The notes under the pieces: generated by a model
Told to the model about the DNA's origin: nothing
Database searches by the model: none
What the model saw: only the letters and a program-made list of their open reading frames with translations
Source: an uncultured bacterium
GTDB taxonomy: Bacteria > Bacillota > Limnochordia > DTU080 > JAAYLA01
Direction: 5' to 3'
DNA length: 7,127 nucleotides
Assembly: GCA_937983075.1 (NCBI GenBank)
Contig: CALKAQ010000160.1
Location: 1 to 7,127, forward strand
In this document: positions 1 to 6,589 of the stretch, piece by piece
How the letters are laid out: every line of letters starts with the position of its first letter
How positions within the stretch are numbered: the first letter of the stretch is position 1
Translations under genes and position numbers: made by a program

Positions 1-695
1 GACAGGAGTATTTGAAAAGCGATGTGCCATACTACCACTTCACCCCAAGGGAACATCCCATACAACGATGAGTAAGAATAGGGGAGCAGCCCAAACGAAT
101 AGGGCGAAAGCAGCACGGCCCAAATGGCGTCGTTATCGATGCCGAGCGCTTGCGCGACGGAAAGTGTCGCGACGATGCCGAGAGCTGCAGCGTAACGTAT
201 ACGTACATTGCCAATCAGACTGCGCAACAACGTGGCAATACCTAACGACAACAGCAACACCGCAACGGTTTGGGCGGTAAAGGCGAGAGCCGCCACAGTC
301 GCAGCCGGCGTCCACATCGATCCGATCAGCTGCCAACCAATCGGTATGATGATTAGGATCCCAATACCTAAGACAGCGACGACCGCTCCCGCACCGAGCG
401 CCTTGCCCAAAACTTGCTCGGTGTTGCGAGTGGGCAAGCTGTTCCAAACATCGTCGAATGACTCGCGCGACTCCCGTGCAAAACCCGCACTGATGACCAA
501 GGTCGCAACAAACGCCGTCAACAACACAGCAAGAGCATCGCCATGCCGCAGGTAATGTTCGATCGGCCCCGCCAAACGAACCGACGACGTTCCAAACACC
601 CCCAACCAAATGACACCAATCCCCAGCCACAAACCGACACTCCGCAAGTATAGACGGGCCTCCAGCTTCGCTATCGCTCGCACGCGGGGATTCAT
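1..695 (-). CDS. ABC-2 family permease, paralogue of the upstream fusion permease (3' end outside window)
   Basis: The frame read from the ATG at 695 stays open to the left edge, giving 231 codons without a stop, so only the N-terminal part is seen. It begins MNPRVRAIAKLEARLYLRS and carries about six hydrophobic segments. After the second segment comes the cytoplasmic motif RESFDDVWNSLPTRN, typical of ABC-2 permeases where the coupling region contacts the ATPase. The upstream 754-residue protein aligns along the whole visible length: 14 of 19 residues match around the WNSLP motif, and 22 of 35 match in the block ending WHIAFQI. Its ATG overlaps the ATPase stop as ATGA, and a GGGGA sequence (703-707) lies 7 bases upstream, so translation is probably coupled. 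It should form the membrane channel with the upstream permease. Whether it also carries the large extracytoplasmic domain of its paralogue cannot be seen here. Confidence 0.88.
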   Translation of the reverse strand, partial: MNPRVRAIAKLEARLYLRSVGLWLGIGVIWLGVFGTSSVRLAGPIEHYLRHGDALAVLLTAFVATLVISAGFARESRESFDDVWNSLPTRNTEQVLGKALGAGAVVAVLGIGILIIIPIGWQLIGSMWTPAATVAALAFTAQTVAVLLLSLGIATLLRSLIGNVRIRYAAALGIVATLSVAQALGIDNDAIWAVLLSPYSFGLLPYSYSSLYGMFPWGEVVVWHIAFQILL

Positions 696-1573
696 GATGC
701 CATCCCCGCCGCTTCGCTGCCGACCGTTGCCATGTAGCCGTCTTCAAGGGTCGGTGCCACTTGCGTGGCATGTGGAGACGGCCTGCTTGGAGATAAACAG
801 CGTATTTGCAACCCATTGGCCGTTTGCCGCCGCGCCAAAATTCGCACTTCGTTCAGCCGCGACAACTCGCCCGCATCCAGCGTGAGCGACCACACCTTGC
901 CTTCCGCTCGTCTCGCCAAGGCTTCCGGCGTGCCCCGATACACAAGCTTCCCCTGGTTCAATACCGCCAGATCGGTGCAAACACTTTCGATGTCGGCCAC
1001 GACATGGGTCGATAGGATGACGATCCGGTCACCGCTGATTTCACCCAACAAGTTGCGGAAGCGAATGCGCTCCTCAGGATCAAGCCCTGCCGTCGGCTCG
1101 TCGACGATGAGCAGCTTTGGATTGCCAATCAACGCTTGCGCGATGCCAACACGTTGCTTCATACCGCCTGAATAGGTTCCGATTTTATCTCTCGACCGCC
1201 GTGACAAGTTGACTTGCTCCAGCACACGGTCGACCTCTTTACGGCGCTCTTTCGCGTCGACAATGCCTTTCAACAGCGCAACGTAATCCAACACTTCCGC
1301 GGCCGTAAGGTTGCGATACGTATTGAACGCCTGTGGCAAGTATCCGAGGATTTCCCTCACCTTGTGTGGTTCACGATCCAAATCGAATGAACCGATGCGC
1401 ACGCGGCCCTTGCTTTTCGGAATGAGCGTCGCAAGAATCCGCATCAACGTCGTCTTTCCCGCGCCGTTCGGCCCGAGAAGGCCAAACATCCCCGTCCGTA
1501 CCGTCAGATCGATCCCTTGCAGTGCAATGAAATTGCCAAACCGCTTTTCCAAACCTTCGATGATCAGCTCCAC
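692..1573 (-). CDS. ABC transporter ATP-binding protein (ABC-2 exporter type)
   Basis: A 293-residue nucleotide-binding subunit that powers the adjacent permeases from the cytoplasmic face. Counting from the chosen start, it has Walker A GPNGAGKT (34-41), the Q-loop glutamine at 81, the signature YSGGMKQR (134-141), Walker B LLIVDEP (154-160) with catalytic E159, the D-loop GLD (163-165) and the H-loop histidine 190. The roughly 100-residue tail after the core is variable and has no motif I recognise. I chose the GTG at 1573 because GGGAGG (1583-1588) sits 9 bases upstream and the protein then starts MELIIEGLEKRFG, as family members do. An in-frame GTG at 1615 would add 14 residues of no clear merit. 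It lies between two paralogous permease genes, 72 bases after the first and overlapping the second by 4 bases, so one ATPase probably dimerises to serve both. The substrate is unknown. Confidence 0.93.
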   Translation of the reverse strand: MELIIEGLEKRFGNFIALQGIDLTVRTGMFGLLGPNGAGKTTLMRILATLIPKSKGRVRIGSFDLDREPHKVREILGYLPQAFNTYRNLTAAEVLDYVALLKGIVDAKERRKEVDRVLEQVNLSRRSRDKIGTYSGGMKQRVGIAQALIGNPKLLIVDEPTAGLDPEERIRFRNLLGEISGDRIVILSTHVVADIESVCTDLAVLNQGKLVYRGTPEALARRAEGKVWSLTLDAGELSRLNEVRILARRQTANGLQIRCLSPSRPSPHATQVAPTLEDGYMATVGSEAAGMAS

Positions 1574-1582
1574 TTGGCACAG

Positions 1583-1588
1583 CCTCCC
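1583..1588 (-). promoter_or_regulatory. Ribosome binding site deciding the ATPase start
   Basis: GGGAGG on the minus strand, 9 bases before the GTG at 1573. It lies inside the reading frame opened by the earlier GTG at 1615, which has no comparable site upstream. This favours the shorter protein. Confidence 0.7.
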
Positions 1589-1598
1589 GCAAAGCGCT

Positions 1599-1611
1599 GG
1601 GGCAAAGCCCC
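1599..1611 (-). other. Short hairpin in the permease-ATPase spacer
   Basis: On the minus strand GGGGC-TTT-GCCCC forms a 5-bp GC stem with a 3-base loop. It is followed at once by a weaker CGC-TTT-GCG copy, just upstream of the ATPase ribosome binding site. No run of T follows, so it is not a classical terminator. It could tune RNA stability or the relative yield of ATPase and permease, but this is inference. Confidence 0.35.
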
Positions 1612-1645
1612 TCACTTGTAGGACGTACGTATCGGATCCAAAGGT

Positions 1646-3910
1646 TCAGGATTCCGGCTGCCCGACCGCGTCGATTTCCCCTCGGACCGTTTGCAGCAAC
1701 GCTTGAAAATCTCCCCAGTCGAGCTCGCTCGTTTCCAGCCGGTCGTACGCCAGACCCAACAACCGCTGGACGGCACTCCGACCGTGCGTCTGTTCCAACT
1801 GCTGCAAACTCGAGAGCACTTGTGCCGCCAATCGCTCTTCGGCGGTTCTCGGTCGACCGGCCAAGGTCTGCTCAAACCGCTCGCTATCAAAGTCGGTGCC
1901 CGCCACAAAATGCGCCCACTGCAGCACGGTGTACTCCGCCAACCCTTTGTGAACGGGGTTTTGCAAGTACGATCGATGTACATGCGGCCGTCCCCAAACG
2001 GACTGCAGCAATCCGTGATGCAACCATTCGGTGGCAGCGAAAAACGATTCGACTGTTTGCGTTTGCCTCCACTCTCGCGCCGCTGCAACCGCCGCAACCA
2101 ATTCGCGTTCGCCCAGCACATGCACCGCCCCCAATAGGGGAGACGTGCGAAGCAACGGGTACCTCCCCAGACGCTCGAGCGGGGACCATCGGTACTCCGT
2201 GTAAATATTCAGCAGCCAATCCGGTACGATGATGACGGGTTCCCGTGGAATCGAACGCCCGAGAAGCGCAGCGTAGAATGCGTACAGTTTTTCATACGGT
2301 TCGCTGAGTTCAGTGCCCCAGCGCACCAGCGATGAAGCTCCTGCAAGCTGCAAGTCGCCCGCTCGCTCTCGCTCCAAAGGTCCAAAGAAAATGGACACGC
2401 CGTCACTGTGGCCGCGGAATGTCGCGTTTTGTCGGCCGTCCGTCTCCTCGCGTTCCCAGTCCGCCAAATTGCTGACAATGGACATGCTTTGCGGACCGCT
2501 CCACTGCACCCAGAATTCCGCCGGTGCCGTGAGCATGGGCTCCCCATTCAACCGCAAATATCCGTCTGAGGCATCGACAAGTTGCCGGTAACCCGGCAGC
2601 GGATACCACGCCATCAGCGGCGTCAGGTATCCGCCGCGCGCACTGACAAAATGGAACGGACTCAACCTTCCAGCCCACCGATGCCATAAAAACGGGCGTC
2701 CCGCATAGGTGATCGTAACCGTGGGAGCCGCATCGTCGCGCAGCTCCATCCACACGACATTCGCCTCCCGTTCCCACCTCGCCACGCTCGGCCCCGCAAC
2801 ATCCAAAACGGACCACTGATGGTGCAACGTCAAGGGAAAACGACCGCCGCCCTCCACCCCGGCCAGCGTCAACGCAGCGACAATATGCCAAACCCCGTCT
2901 TCTGCCGCGTTGATCGTCAAGTCATAGGCAATGACAGAAAGCAGCGTCGCCGCGGTGCCCGTTGCGGGCAAACCGCCACTCACAGCGGCCGCCGGAGCGG
3001 TCGTGCCGGCATCGTACGCCATCTGCTGCAACACCGTCTGGTCGACGTCGCGCCAATGCCGCTGGTACATGGCAGCCGAAACGCCGGCCAGCGCGACCAA
3101 GCACAACACTGCGGCTGCACCCGGATATACGCTCCGAGCAGGATCTCGTCTCCGCTGATACATGACGCCGCCCAATGCAACAAGCGCAAGCGAGGCGCCT
3201 ATTTGAAATAGAACGTGCCAAAGCACGGCTCGCTCCCATGGAAACATGCCGAAAAGGGACGAATGACCGTACGGGACACCCCCTACGATGTAAGGAGACA
3301 ACAGAACGCCCCATTGGGTGCTATCATCGAAGTCAAACCGCTGCACGAGTGAAAATGCCAAGATGATTCCGACCCCGACGGCCGCTCGGACCCAGACATT
3401 CGGAATCGCGCTGTGCAATGAAGCTGCGATGCCGATACCCAACAGCAAGGCGGCAGCTACTTGAGCAACATATCCGACCAGCGTTGACGCAGCCGATGGC
3501 GACCACGCCGTGTCTGAAAGGTACCAAACCACCGGCAGGACGAGCAGCCAATTGAATACAAACACGGCCATCACCGTGCGGGTGCCCCAAATCTTGCCCC
3601 AATATTGATCCGCATTGCGCACCGGCAGGCTGTTCCAAATATCGCCGAACGATTCCCGCTCCTCCCGGCCGAATCCCATCGTCACCGCCAAGATCGTGAC
3701 CAATGCGGTCATCGGCACCGGGACGAAATCGCCGAGGGTGAACAAAAGTTCCGGCGGTGAGGGCCAATGCACCCACATCATCCCCACCAAAGCGAGCCAA
3801 ACGATGGCCAGGCCGATCCACAATTCCCGGCTCCTCAAGTAGAGCCGGCTTTCCATTCGGGCGATTCCCCACACCTTCGCCTTTCGAAAACGTTCCGACA
3901 CCACTTTCAA
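1646..3910 (-). CDS. ABC-2 permease fused to an M1 aminopeptidase-like (probably inactive) domain
   Basis: A 754-residue fusion protein. Residues 1-283 form an ABC-2 permease with about seven hydrophobic segments (near 30-50, 63-83, 111-131, 143-166, 172-190, 229-250 and 263-281) and the coupling motif RESFGDIWNSLPVRN (85-99). The basic YQRRRD stretch after segment 6 fits the positive-inside rule and places the rest outside the membrane. Residues about 290-754 resemble M1 (gluzincin) peptidases: a beta-rich start ending TITYAGRP (398-406), AWYPLPG (434-440), and a helix entering a G-P-strand (542-563). Where family members have GAMEN, HExxH and NEGFA, this protein shows GAVHV (594-598), TEWLH (627-631) and HKGLA (654-658). 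Two zinc ligands are therefore lost and activity is unlikely. Translation probably starts at the TTG at 3910, 10 bases after GGGGG (3921-3925). The paralogue aligns from about residue 8, so the GTGs at codons 3 and 4 are alternatives. It is the first gene of the operon. The permease call is firm; the M1 call rests on reading motifs by eye. Confidence 0.85.
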   Translation of the reverse strand: MKVVSERFRKAKVWGIARMESRLYLRSRELWIGLAIVWLALVGMMWVHWPSPPELLFTLGDFVPVPMTALVTILAVTMGFGREERESFGDIWNSLPVRNADQYWGKIWGTRTVMAVFVFNWLLVLPVVWYLSDTAWSPSAASTLVGYVAQVAAALLLGIGIAASLHSAIPNVWVRAAVGVGIILAFSLVQRFDFDDSTQWGVLLSPYIVGGVPYGHSSLFGMFPWERAVLWHVLFQIGASLALVALGGVMYQRRRDPARSVYPGAAAVLCLVALAGVSAAMYQRHWRDVDQTVLQQMAYDAGTTAPAAAVSGGLPATGTAATLLSVIAYDLTINAAEDGVWHIVAALTLAGVEGGGRFPLTLHHQWSVLDVAGPSVARWEREANVVWMELRDDAAPTVTITYAGRPFLWHRWAGRLSPFHFVSARGGYLTPLMAWYPLPGYRQLVDASDGYLRLNGEPMLTAPAEFWVQWSGPQSMSIVSNLADWEREETDGRQNATFRGHSDGVSIFFGPLERERAGDLQLAGASSLVRWGTELSEPYEKLYAFYAALLGRSIPREPVIIVPDWLLNIYTEYRWSPLERLGRYPLLRTSPLLGAVHVLGERELVAAVAAAREWRQTQTVESFFAATEWLHHGLLQSVWGRPHVHRSYLQNPVHKGLAEYTVLQWAHFVAGTDFDSERFEQTLAGRPRTAEERLAAQVLSSLQQLEQTHGRSAVQRLLGLAYDRLETSELDWGDFQALLQTVRGEIDAVGQPES
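1649..3043 (-). other. Extracytoplasmic M1-peptidase-like domain (residues about 290-754)
   Basis: This is the domain-level part of the fusion permease. The order of landmarks matches M1 enzymes: beta-sandwich region, WYP motif, GAMEN-like site, HExxH-like site 33 residues later, then the NEGFA-like site. The GAMEN to HExxH distance agrees with the 27 to 36 residues I recall in leukotriene A4 hydrolase and PepN. Between the HExxH-like motif and the third-ligand position there are 23 residues rather than 18. T627 replaces the first zinc histidine and K655 the zinc glutamate; E628 and H631 remain. The last 80 residues are helical, as in M1 C-terminal segments. A peptide-binding or sensing role is inferred. 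Confidence 0.55.
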
Positions 3911-4082
3911 GTTGTCATTTCCCCCGTTTCTTCACGAAGCGCAGCGTTGGGCCGAATGAACACAGACTGTCTCTTTCTAGGACGCTGCGTTCAAGGCCGA
4001 AGGTTCAAACCGGCCGCTTCTCATCCGGTTGCACCCCGCGTACCGATGTGGGAGAATGTAGATTGGTTTGGAGGGAATGTGG
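3911..4082. promoter_or_regulatory. Divergent control region between the two ABC operons
   Basis: This 172-base spacer lies between divergently transcribed starts, so it must hold promoters for both sides. For the plus strand, TTGCAC (4029-4034) and GAGAAT (4052-4057) are 17 bases apart, a weak match to a housekeeping promoter. For the minus strand, TTGAAC near 3988-3993 is a possible -35 with no convincing -10. An interrupted dyad, GGTT-CA-AACC (4002-4011) flanked by GGCC on each side (3995-3998 and 4012-4015), is a possible operator. Position alone makes the region regulatory; the individual elements are weak. Confidence 0.5.
4070..4075 (+). promoter_or_regulatory. Ribosome binding site deciding the plus-strand ATPase start
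   Basis: GGAGGG, 7 bases before the ATG at 4083. The in-frame TTG at 4068 overlaps this site and the ATG at 4077 is only one base from it, so both earlier starts are disfavoured. Confidence 0.8.
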
Positions 4083-5003
4083 ATGAATCCAGCAGTGCAA
4101 GCCATCGGTCTGACCAAACGTTTCGGATCGTTCACTGCCGTCGCCGGCATCGATTTTGACGTTCCCGCAGGCATTTGCTTCGGCATCTTGGGGCCAAACG
4201 GTGCCGGAAAGACGACCACCATCCGCATGATTTCCTGCCGATTTCCTCCGGACGGCGGCAGCCTCCACGTCCTGGGCATGGACGTCACTACCCAGGCACA
4301 AGCCATCAAGGCGCGCTTGGGCCTTGTGCCGCAAGAGAACAACCTCGACGAAGATCTCACGCTGCTCGAAAATCTTGAGCTGTATGGCCGCTACTTCGGC
4401 CTCGAAGGACGTGAAGCGCGCCGACGCGCCTTGGAATACCTCGATTTCATGCATCTCAGCAACCGAGCCAAGGATCAAGTCAAAGCGTTGTCCGGTGGAA
4501 TGAAACGGCGGGCCATGATAGCCCGCGCGATGATCAACCAGCCCGATCTCATCATTCTCGATGAGCCGACGACAGGGCTCGACCCGCAGTCCCGGGTGCT
4601 CTTGTGGGATCGTTTGCGTGATTTGAAAGGCCAAGGCGTCACCTTGCTCTTGACGACGCACTACATGGACGAAGCGCAGCGCCTCTGCGACGAGCTCGTC
4701 ATCATGCACGAAGGGCAAATCATCGATCGTGCTTCGCCGCAGCAGCTTGTCGAACGCCACGTCGGGCGTTGGGCGGCCGAAATTCAGCTCACCGAAATGG
4801 TCACCGTCGCTGCCCTAAAGAATTTGCTGCCCACGGGACTTCGTCACTGGGAGCAAACCGGCAGCATACTGCACCTGTACGCCGACGATGACGAACTTTT
4901 GGTAGCGGCGCTGCAGCGTACGCAGCATAGCGGCTACCAAATTCGCCCCGCCAATCTCGAAGACGTTTTCCTCGTCCGCACCGGAAGGGAGATCGACGAG
5001 TAG
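4083..5003 (+). CDS. ABC transporter ATP-binding protein, NodI/DrrA type
   Basis: A 306-residue nucleotide-binding subunit of an ABC-2 exporter. It shows Walker A GPNGAGKT (37-44), a Q-loop at Q84 in VPQENNLDEDLT, the signature LSGGMKRR (136-143), Walker B LIILDEP (156-162) with catalytic E161, the D-loop GLD (165-167) and the H-loop in TTHYMDEA with H193. The VPQENNLDEDLT and TTHYMDEA wording is characteristic of the NodI/DrrA branch, which exports lipo-oligosaccharides, antibiotics or other amphiphiles. The C-terminal segment ends with NLEDVFLVRTGREIDE, where the NLEDVFL motif is typical of this branch. The stop codon is one base from the start of the permease gene, so the two are co-translated. 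NodI membership describes the family only: nothing here suggests nodulation, so no symbol is given. The substrate is unknown. Confidence 0.94.
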   Translation: MNPAVQAIGLTKRFGSFTAVAGIDFDVPAGICFGILGPNGAGKTTTIRMISCRFPPDGGSLHVLGMDVTTQAQAIKARLGLVPQENNLDEDLTLLENLELYGRYFGLEGREARRRALEYLDFMHLSNRAKDQVKALSGGMKRRAMIARAMINQPDLIILDEPTTGLDPQSRVLLWDRLRDLKGQGVTLLLTTHYMDEAQRLCDELVIMHEGQIIDRASPQQLVERHVGRWAAEIQLTEMVTVAALKNLLPTGLRHWEQTGSILHLYADDDELLVAALQRTQHSGYQIRPANLEDVFLVRTGREIDE

Positions 5004-5004
5004 C

Positions 5005-5835
5005 ATGCAACAAGCACAATCGCTTCCTCAGTCGGCAGCACGGCCACAAGTTCGGCGGCGTCTGCACCTGCCGCGCTTTACCCGCCGTTCCACCGCGGTC
5101 TGGCTGCACGAATTTCTCTCGTGGCGCCGCTTTTACAAGAGCAGCGTTTTGCTCAACTTCGGCGAGCCCGTTCTCAATTTGATCGCTCTCGGTTGGGGGC
5201 TCGGCGCGTACATTTCCCAAATGGGCGAAGTCAGCTTTTTGCAGTTCATCGGGCCCGGGCTTTTGGCCGTCACTGCCATGAACTCGGTGACATTCGACAT
5301 CTGTTACGAAGGATTCGACCGGCTTCACCGCACGGGATTGTACACGGCCATGACAAGCACGTCCATGGAAGTCGAAGAAGTTGTCGGCGGCCAAATGCTT
5401 TGGTCCATGACTCGCTCCGTCTTGTACGGCAGCATCTTTCTGTTCGTATTGCTTTTGTTCGGCTTGATCGAATCCGCCTGGAGCTTCGGAATTATCGTCA
5501 CGCTGATGCTCAACGGCGCCTTGTTCTCGCTCGCCGGCTTGATCGTCGTCTCAGTGGCAAAAAATTATGAACATCTTTTTTACTACTTCAGCCTCATCAT
5601 CACACCGATGTTCATGTTTTCGGGTGTCTTTTTCCCGGTCGAACGGCTGCCCGTGTTTTTGCAGTGGTTTATTCAAGCACTCCCGCTGTATCACTTTGTC
5701 GAAATGAATCGGGCGCTCGTCAGCGGCCAGGTCGACGCCTCCATATTAGGGCACGTCGCCATCGTTTTGGCGATGATCATGGTGCTGGCGCTGTTTCCGG
5801 CACGCTTGCTGCGCAAAACCTTGCAGCGCCTGTAA
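5005..5835 (+). CDS. ABC-2 transporter permease, NodJ type
   Basis: A 276-residue membrane subunit partnering the ATPase directly upstream. An arginine-rich cytoplasmic N-terminus of about 45 residues precedes six hydrophobic segments (near 48-70, 78-98, 133-155, 161-184, 189-210 and 248-266). Family landmarks are FIGPGLLAVTAMNS (81-94) with the following FDICYEGFDRL, the stretch LIITPMFMFSGVFFPVERLP (197-216), and ALPLYHFVEMNRAL late in the protein. The length is close to the usual 255-265 residues of NodJ-like permeases; the excess is in the basic N-terminus. The ATG lies one base after the ATPase stop, and the nearest purine-rich stretch (4982-4990) is rather far upstream, so initiation probably relies on coupling to the ATPase. 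Together the two genes make a complete exporter. It shows no close similarity to the minus-strand permeases, so the two cassettes are not recent duplicates. Confidence 0.93.
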   Translation: MQQAQSLPQSAARPQVRRRLHLPRFTRRSTAVWLHEFLSWRRFYKSSVLLNFGEPVLNLIALGWGLGAYISQMGEVSFLQFIGPGLLAVTAMNSVTFDICYEGFDRLHRTGLYTAMTSTSMEVEEVVGGQMLWSMTRSVLYGSIFLFVLLLFGLIESAWSFGIIVTLMLNGALFSLAGLIVVSVAKNYEHLFYYFSLIITPMFMFSGVFFPVERLPVFLQWFIQALPLYHFVEMNRALVSGQVDASILGHVAIVLAMIMVLALFPARLLRKTLQRL

Positions 5836-5928
5836 CGGCCGTAACGCTGAGCCCGAGTGAGCCTGCAGTTGCGTTTGCGCCAAAACGGGCACCGATCATG
5901 CGATGAGATGACATTCGGGTCAGCAATG

Positions 5929-5954
5929 AGCGGCTGCCTGAGCAGGCAGCCGCT
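5929..5954. terminator. Perfect inverted repeat between convergent genes, probable bidirectional terminator
   Basis: The 12-base arms AGCGGCTGCCTG (5929-5940) and CAGGCAGCCGCT (5943-5954) are exact reverse complements separated by AG. In RNA this gives an 11-bp stem with a 4-base loop. It lies between the plus-strand permease stop (5835) and the minus-strand folK stop (6008), the right place for a terminator acting on both. No T-run follows on either strand, so classical intrinsic termination is uncertain. It may instead protect transcript ends. The rest of the 5836-6007 spacer shows nothing I can name. Confidence 0.55.
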
Positions 5955-6007
5955 GACTGCAATCGTCTCCACGCACTTCCAGCGCTGACCGACCCCGCGT
6001 CGGCCGA

Positions 6008-6523
6008 TCAGGCCGGCTCACAGCGTACAACGCCGTGCAGCTCCGTCTCGGGCAAAGCCGCGAGCAGCTCGGCGACGGAGCGACCGCCGACACGCAGCTC
6101 CGGATCCAACTCCGCCAGCGGCACAAGCACGAACGCCCGCTCCGCCATCCGAGGATGCGGCAAGGTGAGCTCCTCATCGTCCGAAGTCACGTCATCATAT
6201 ACCAATAGATCGATGTCGATCACGCGAGGCCCCCAGCGTTCCAACCGCACTCGACCGAGCTTGGTCTCAATCGCCAAACAGCTGCGCAAAAGCTCCCGCG
6301 GCGCCAAGCGCGTCTCGACACGCAGCACCTGGTTGAGAAACCAGTCTTGATCGGTCTTGCCCACCGGCGCCGTGTGATACAATGAAGACTCGCCCGTCAC
6401 CCGGGTGCCCGGCAGCTCGCCAATGGCCTGGCGAGCCGCTGTCAAATAAGCGGCTTTGTCCCCCATGTTCGACCCGAGACACAAATACGCCACCGCTGCC
6501 CGCTGCGATGCTTCAACCGCCAT
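6008..6523 (-). CDS. folK: 2-amino-4-hydroxy-6-hydroxymethyldihydropteridine pyrophosphokinase (HPPK)
   Basis: Cytoplasmic enzyme of folate synthesis that transfers pyrophosphate from ATP to 6-hydroxymethyl-7,8-dihydropterin, making the substrate of dihydropteroate synthase. The 171-residue protein has the expected landmarks: YLCLGSNMGD (13-22), SSLYHTAPVG (46-55) with DQDWFLN, the signature RWGPRVIDIDLL (96-107) containing the magnesium-binding aspartates 103 and 105, and LPHPRMAERAFVLVPLAEL (121-139). The length fits the family's 155-180 residues. I chose the ATG at 6523 because AAGGAG (6533-6538) lies 9 bases upstream. An earlier in-frame ATG at 6553 would add ten residues and place that site inside the gene. 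It follows folP by 66 bases on the same strand and is presumably in the same operon. No folB lies between them. Confidence 0.96.
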   Translation of the reverse strand: MAVEASQRAAVAYLCLGSNMGDKAAYLTAARQAIGELPGTRVTGESSLYHTAPVGKTDQDWFLNQVLRVETRLAPRELLRSCLAIETKLGRVRLERWGPRVIDIDLLVYDDVTSDDEELTLPHPRMAERAFVLVPLAELDPELRVGGRSVAELLAALPETELHGVVRCEPA

Positions 6524-6532
6524 ATTCGCCCA

Positions 6533-6538
6533 CTCCTT
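6533..6538 (-). promoter_or_regulatory. Ribosome binding site deciding the folK start
   Basis: AAGGAG on the minus strand, 9 bases from the ATG at 6523. It supports this start over the upstream ATG at 6553. Confidence 0.75.
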
Positions 6539-6589
6539 CGAGCGCCAAACCATCCTCTTTGCTTGCCGCTTCGTGCCCCACTGCCCACT

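Noticed and set aside
133..816. Minus-strand reading frame of 227 codons overlapping the second permease and the ATPase end
   Set aside because: It is out of frame with both real genes, rich in C, R and W, and lacks domain motifs. The frame starting at 695 gives a recognisable permease instead.
2018..2032. TEWLHH read as an active HExxH zinc site
   Set aside because: The first histidine is threonine, and the third-ligand glutamate position is lysine. Shifting by one residue does not restore HExxH, so an active metallopeptidase is not claimed.
3990..4017. Imperfect direct repeat of GTTCAA followed by GGCCG as a pair of regulator half-sites
   Set aside because: The two copies share only short blocks with a two-base offset. 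This is too weak to call a separate repeat beyond the dyad noted there.
4068..4082. TTG at 4068 or ATG at 4077 as start of the plus-strand ATPase
   Set aside because: Both overlap or abut the GGAGGG ribosome binding site. The ATG at 4083 has proper spacing.
4005..4760. Long minus-strand reading frame of 251 codons opposite the NodI-type ATPase gene
   Set aside because: It is antisense to an ATPase with every motif intact, and its product matches no family I recognise. It reflects open antisense frames in GC-rich coding DNA.
4083..5835. Assigning nodI/nodJ symbols and a nodulation role
   Set aside because: Only family-level similarity is visible, no nodulation genes are nearby, and the context looks like Bacillota.
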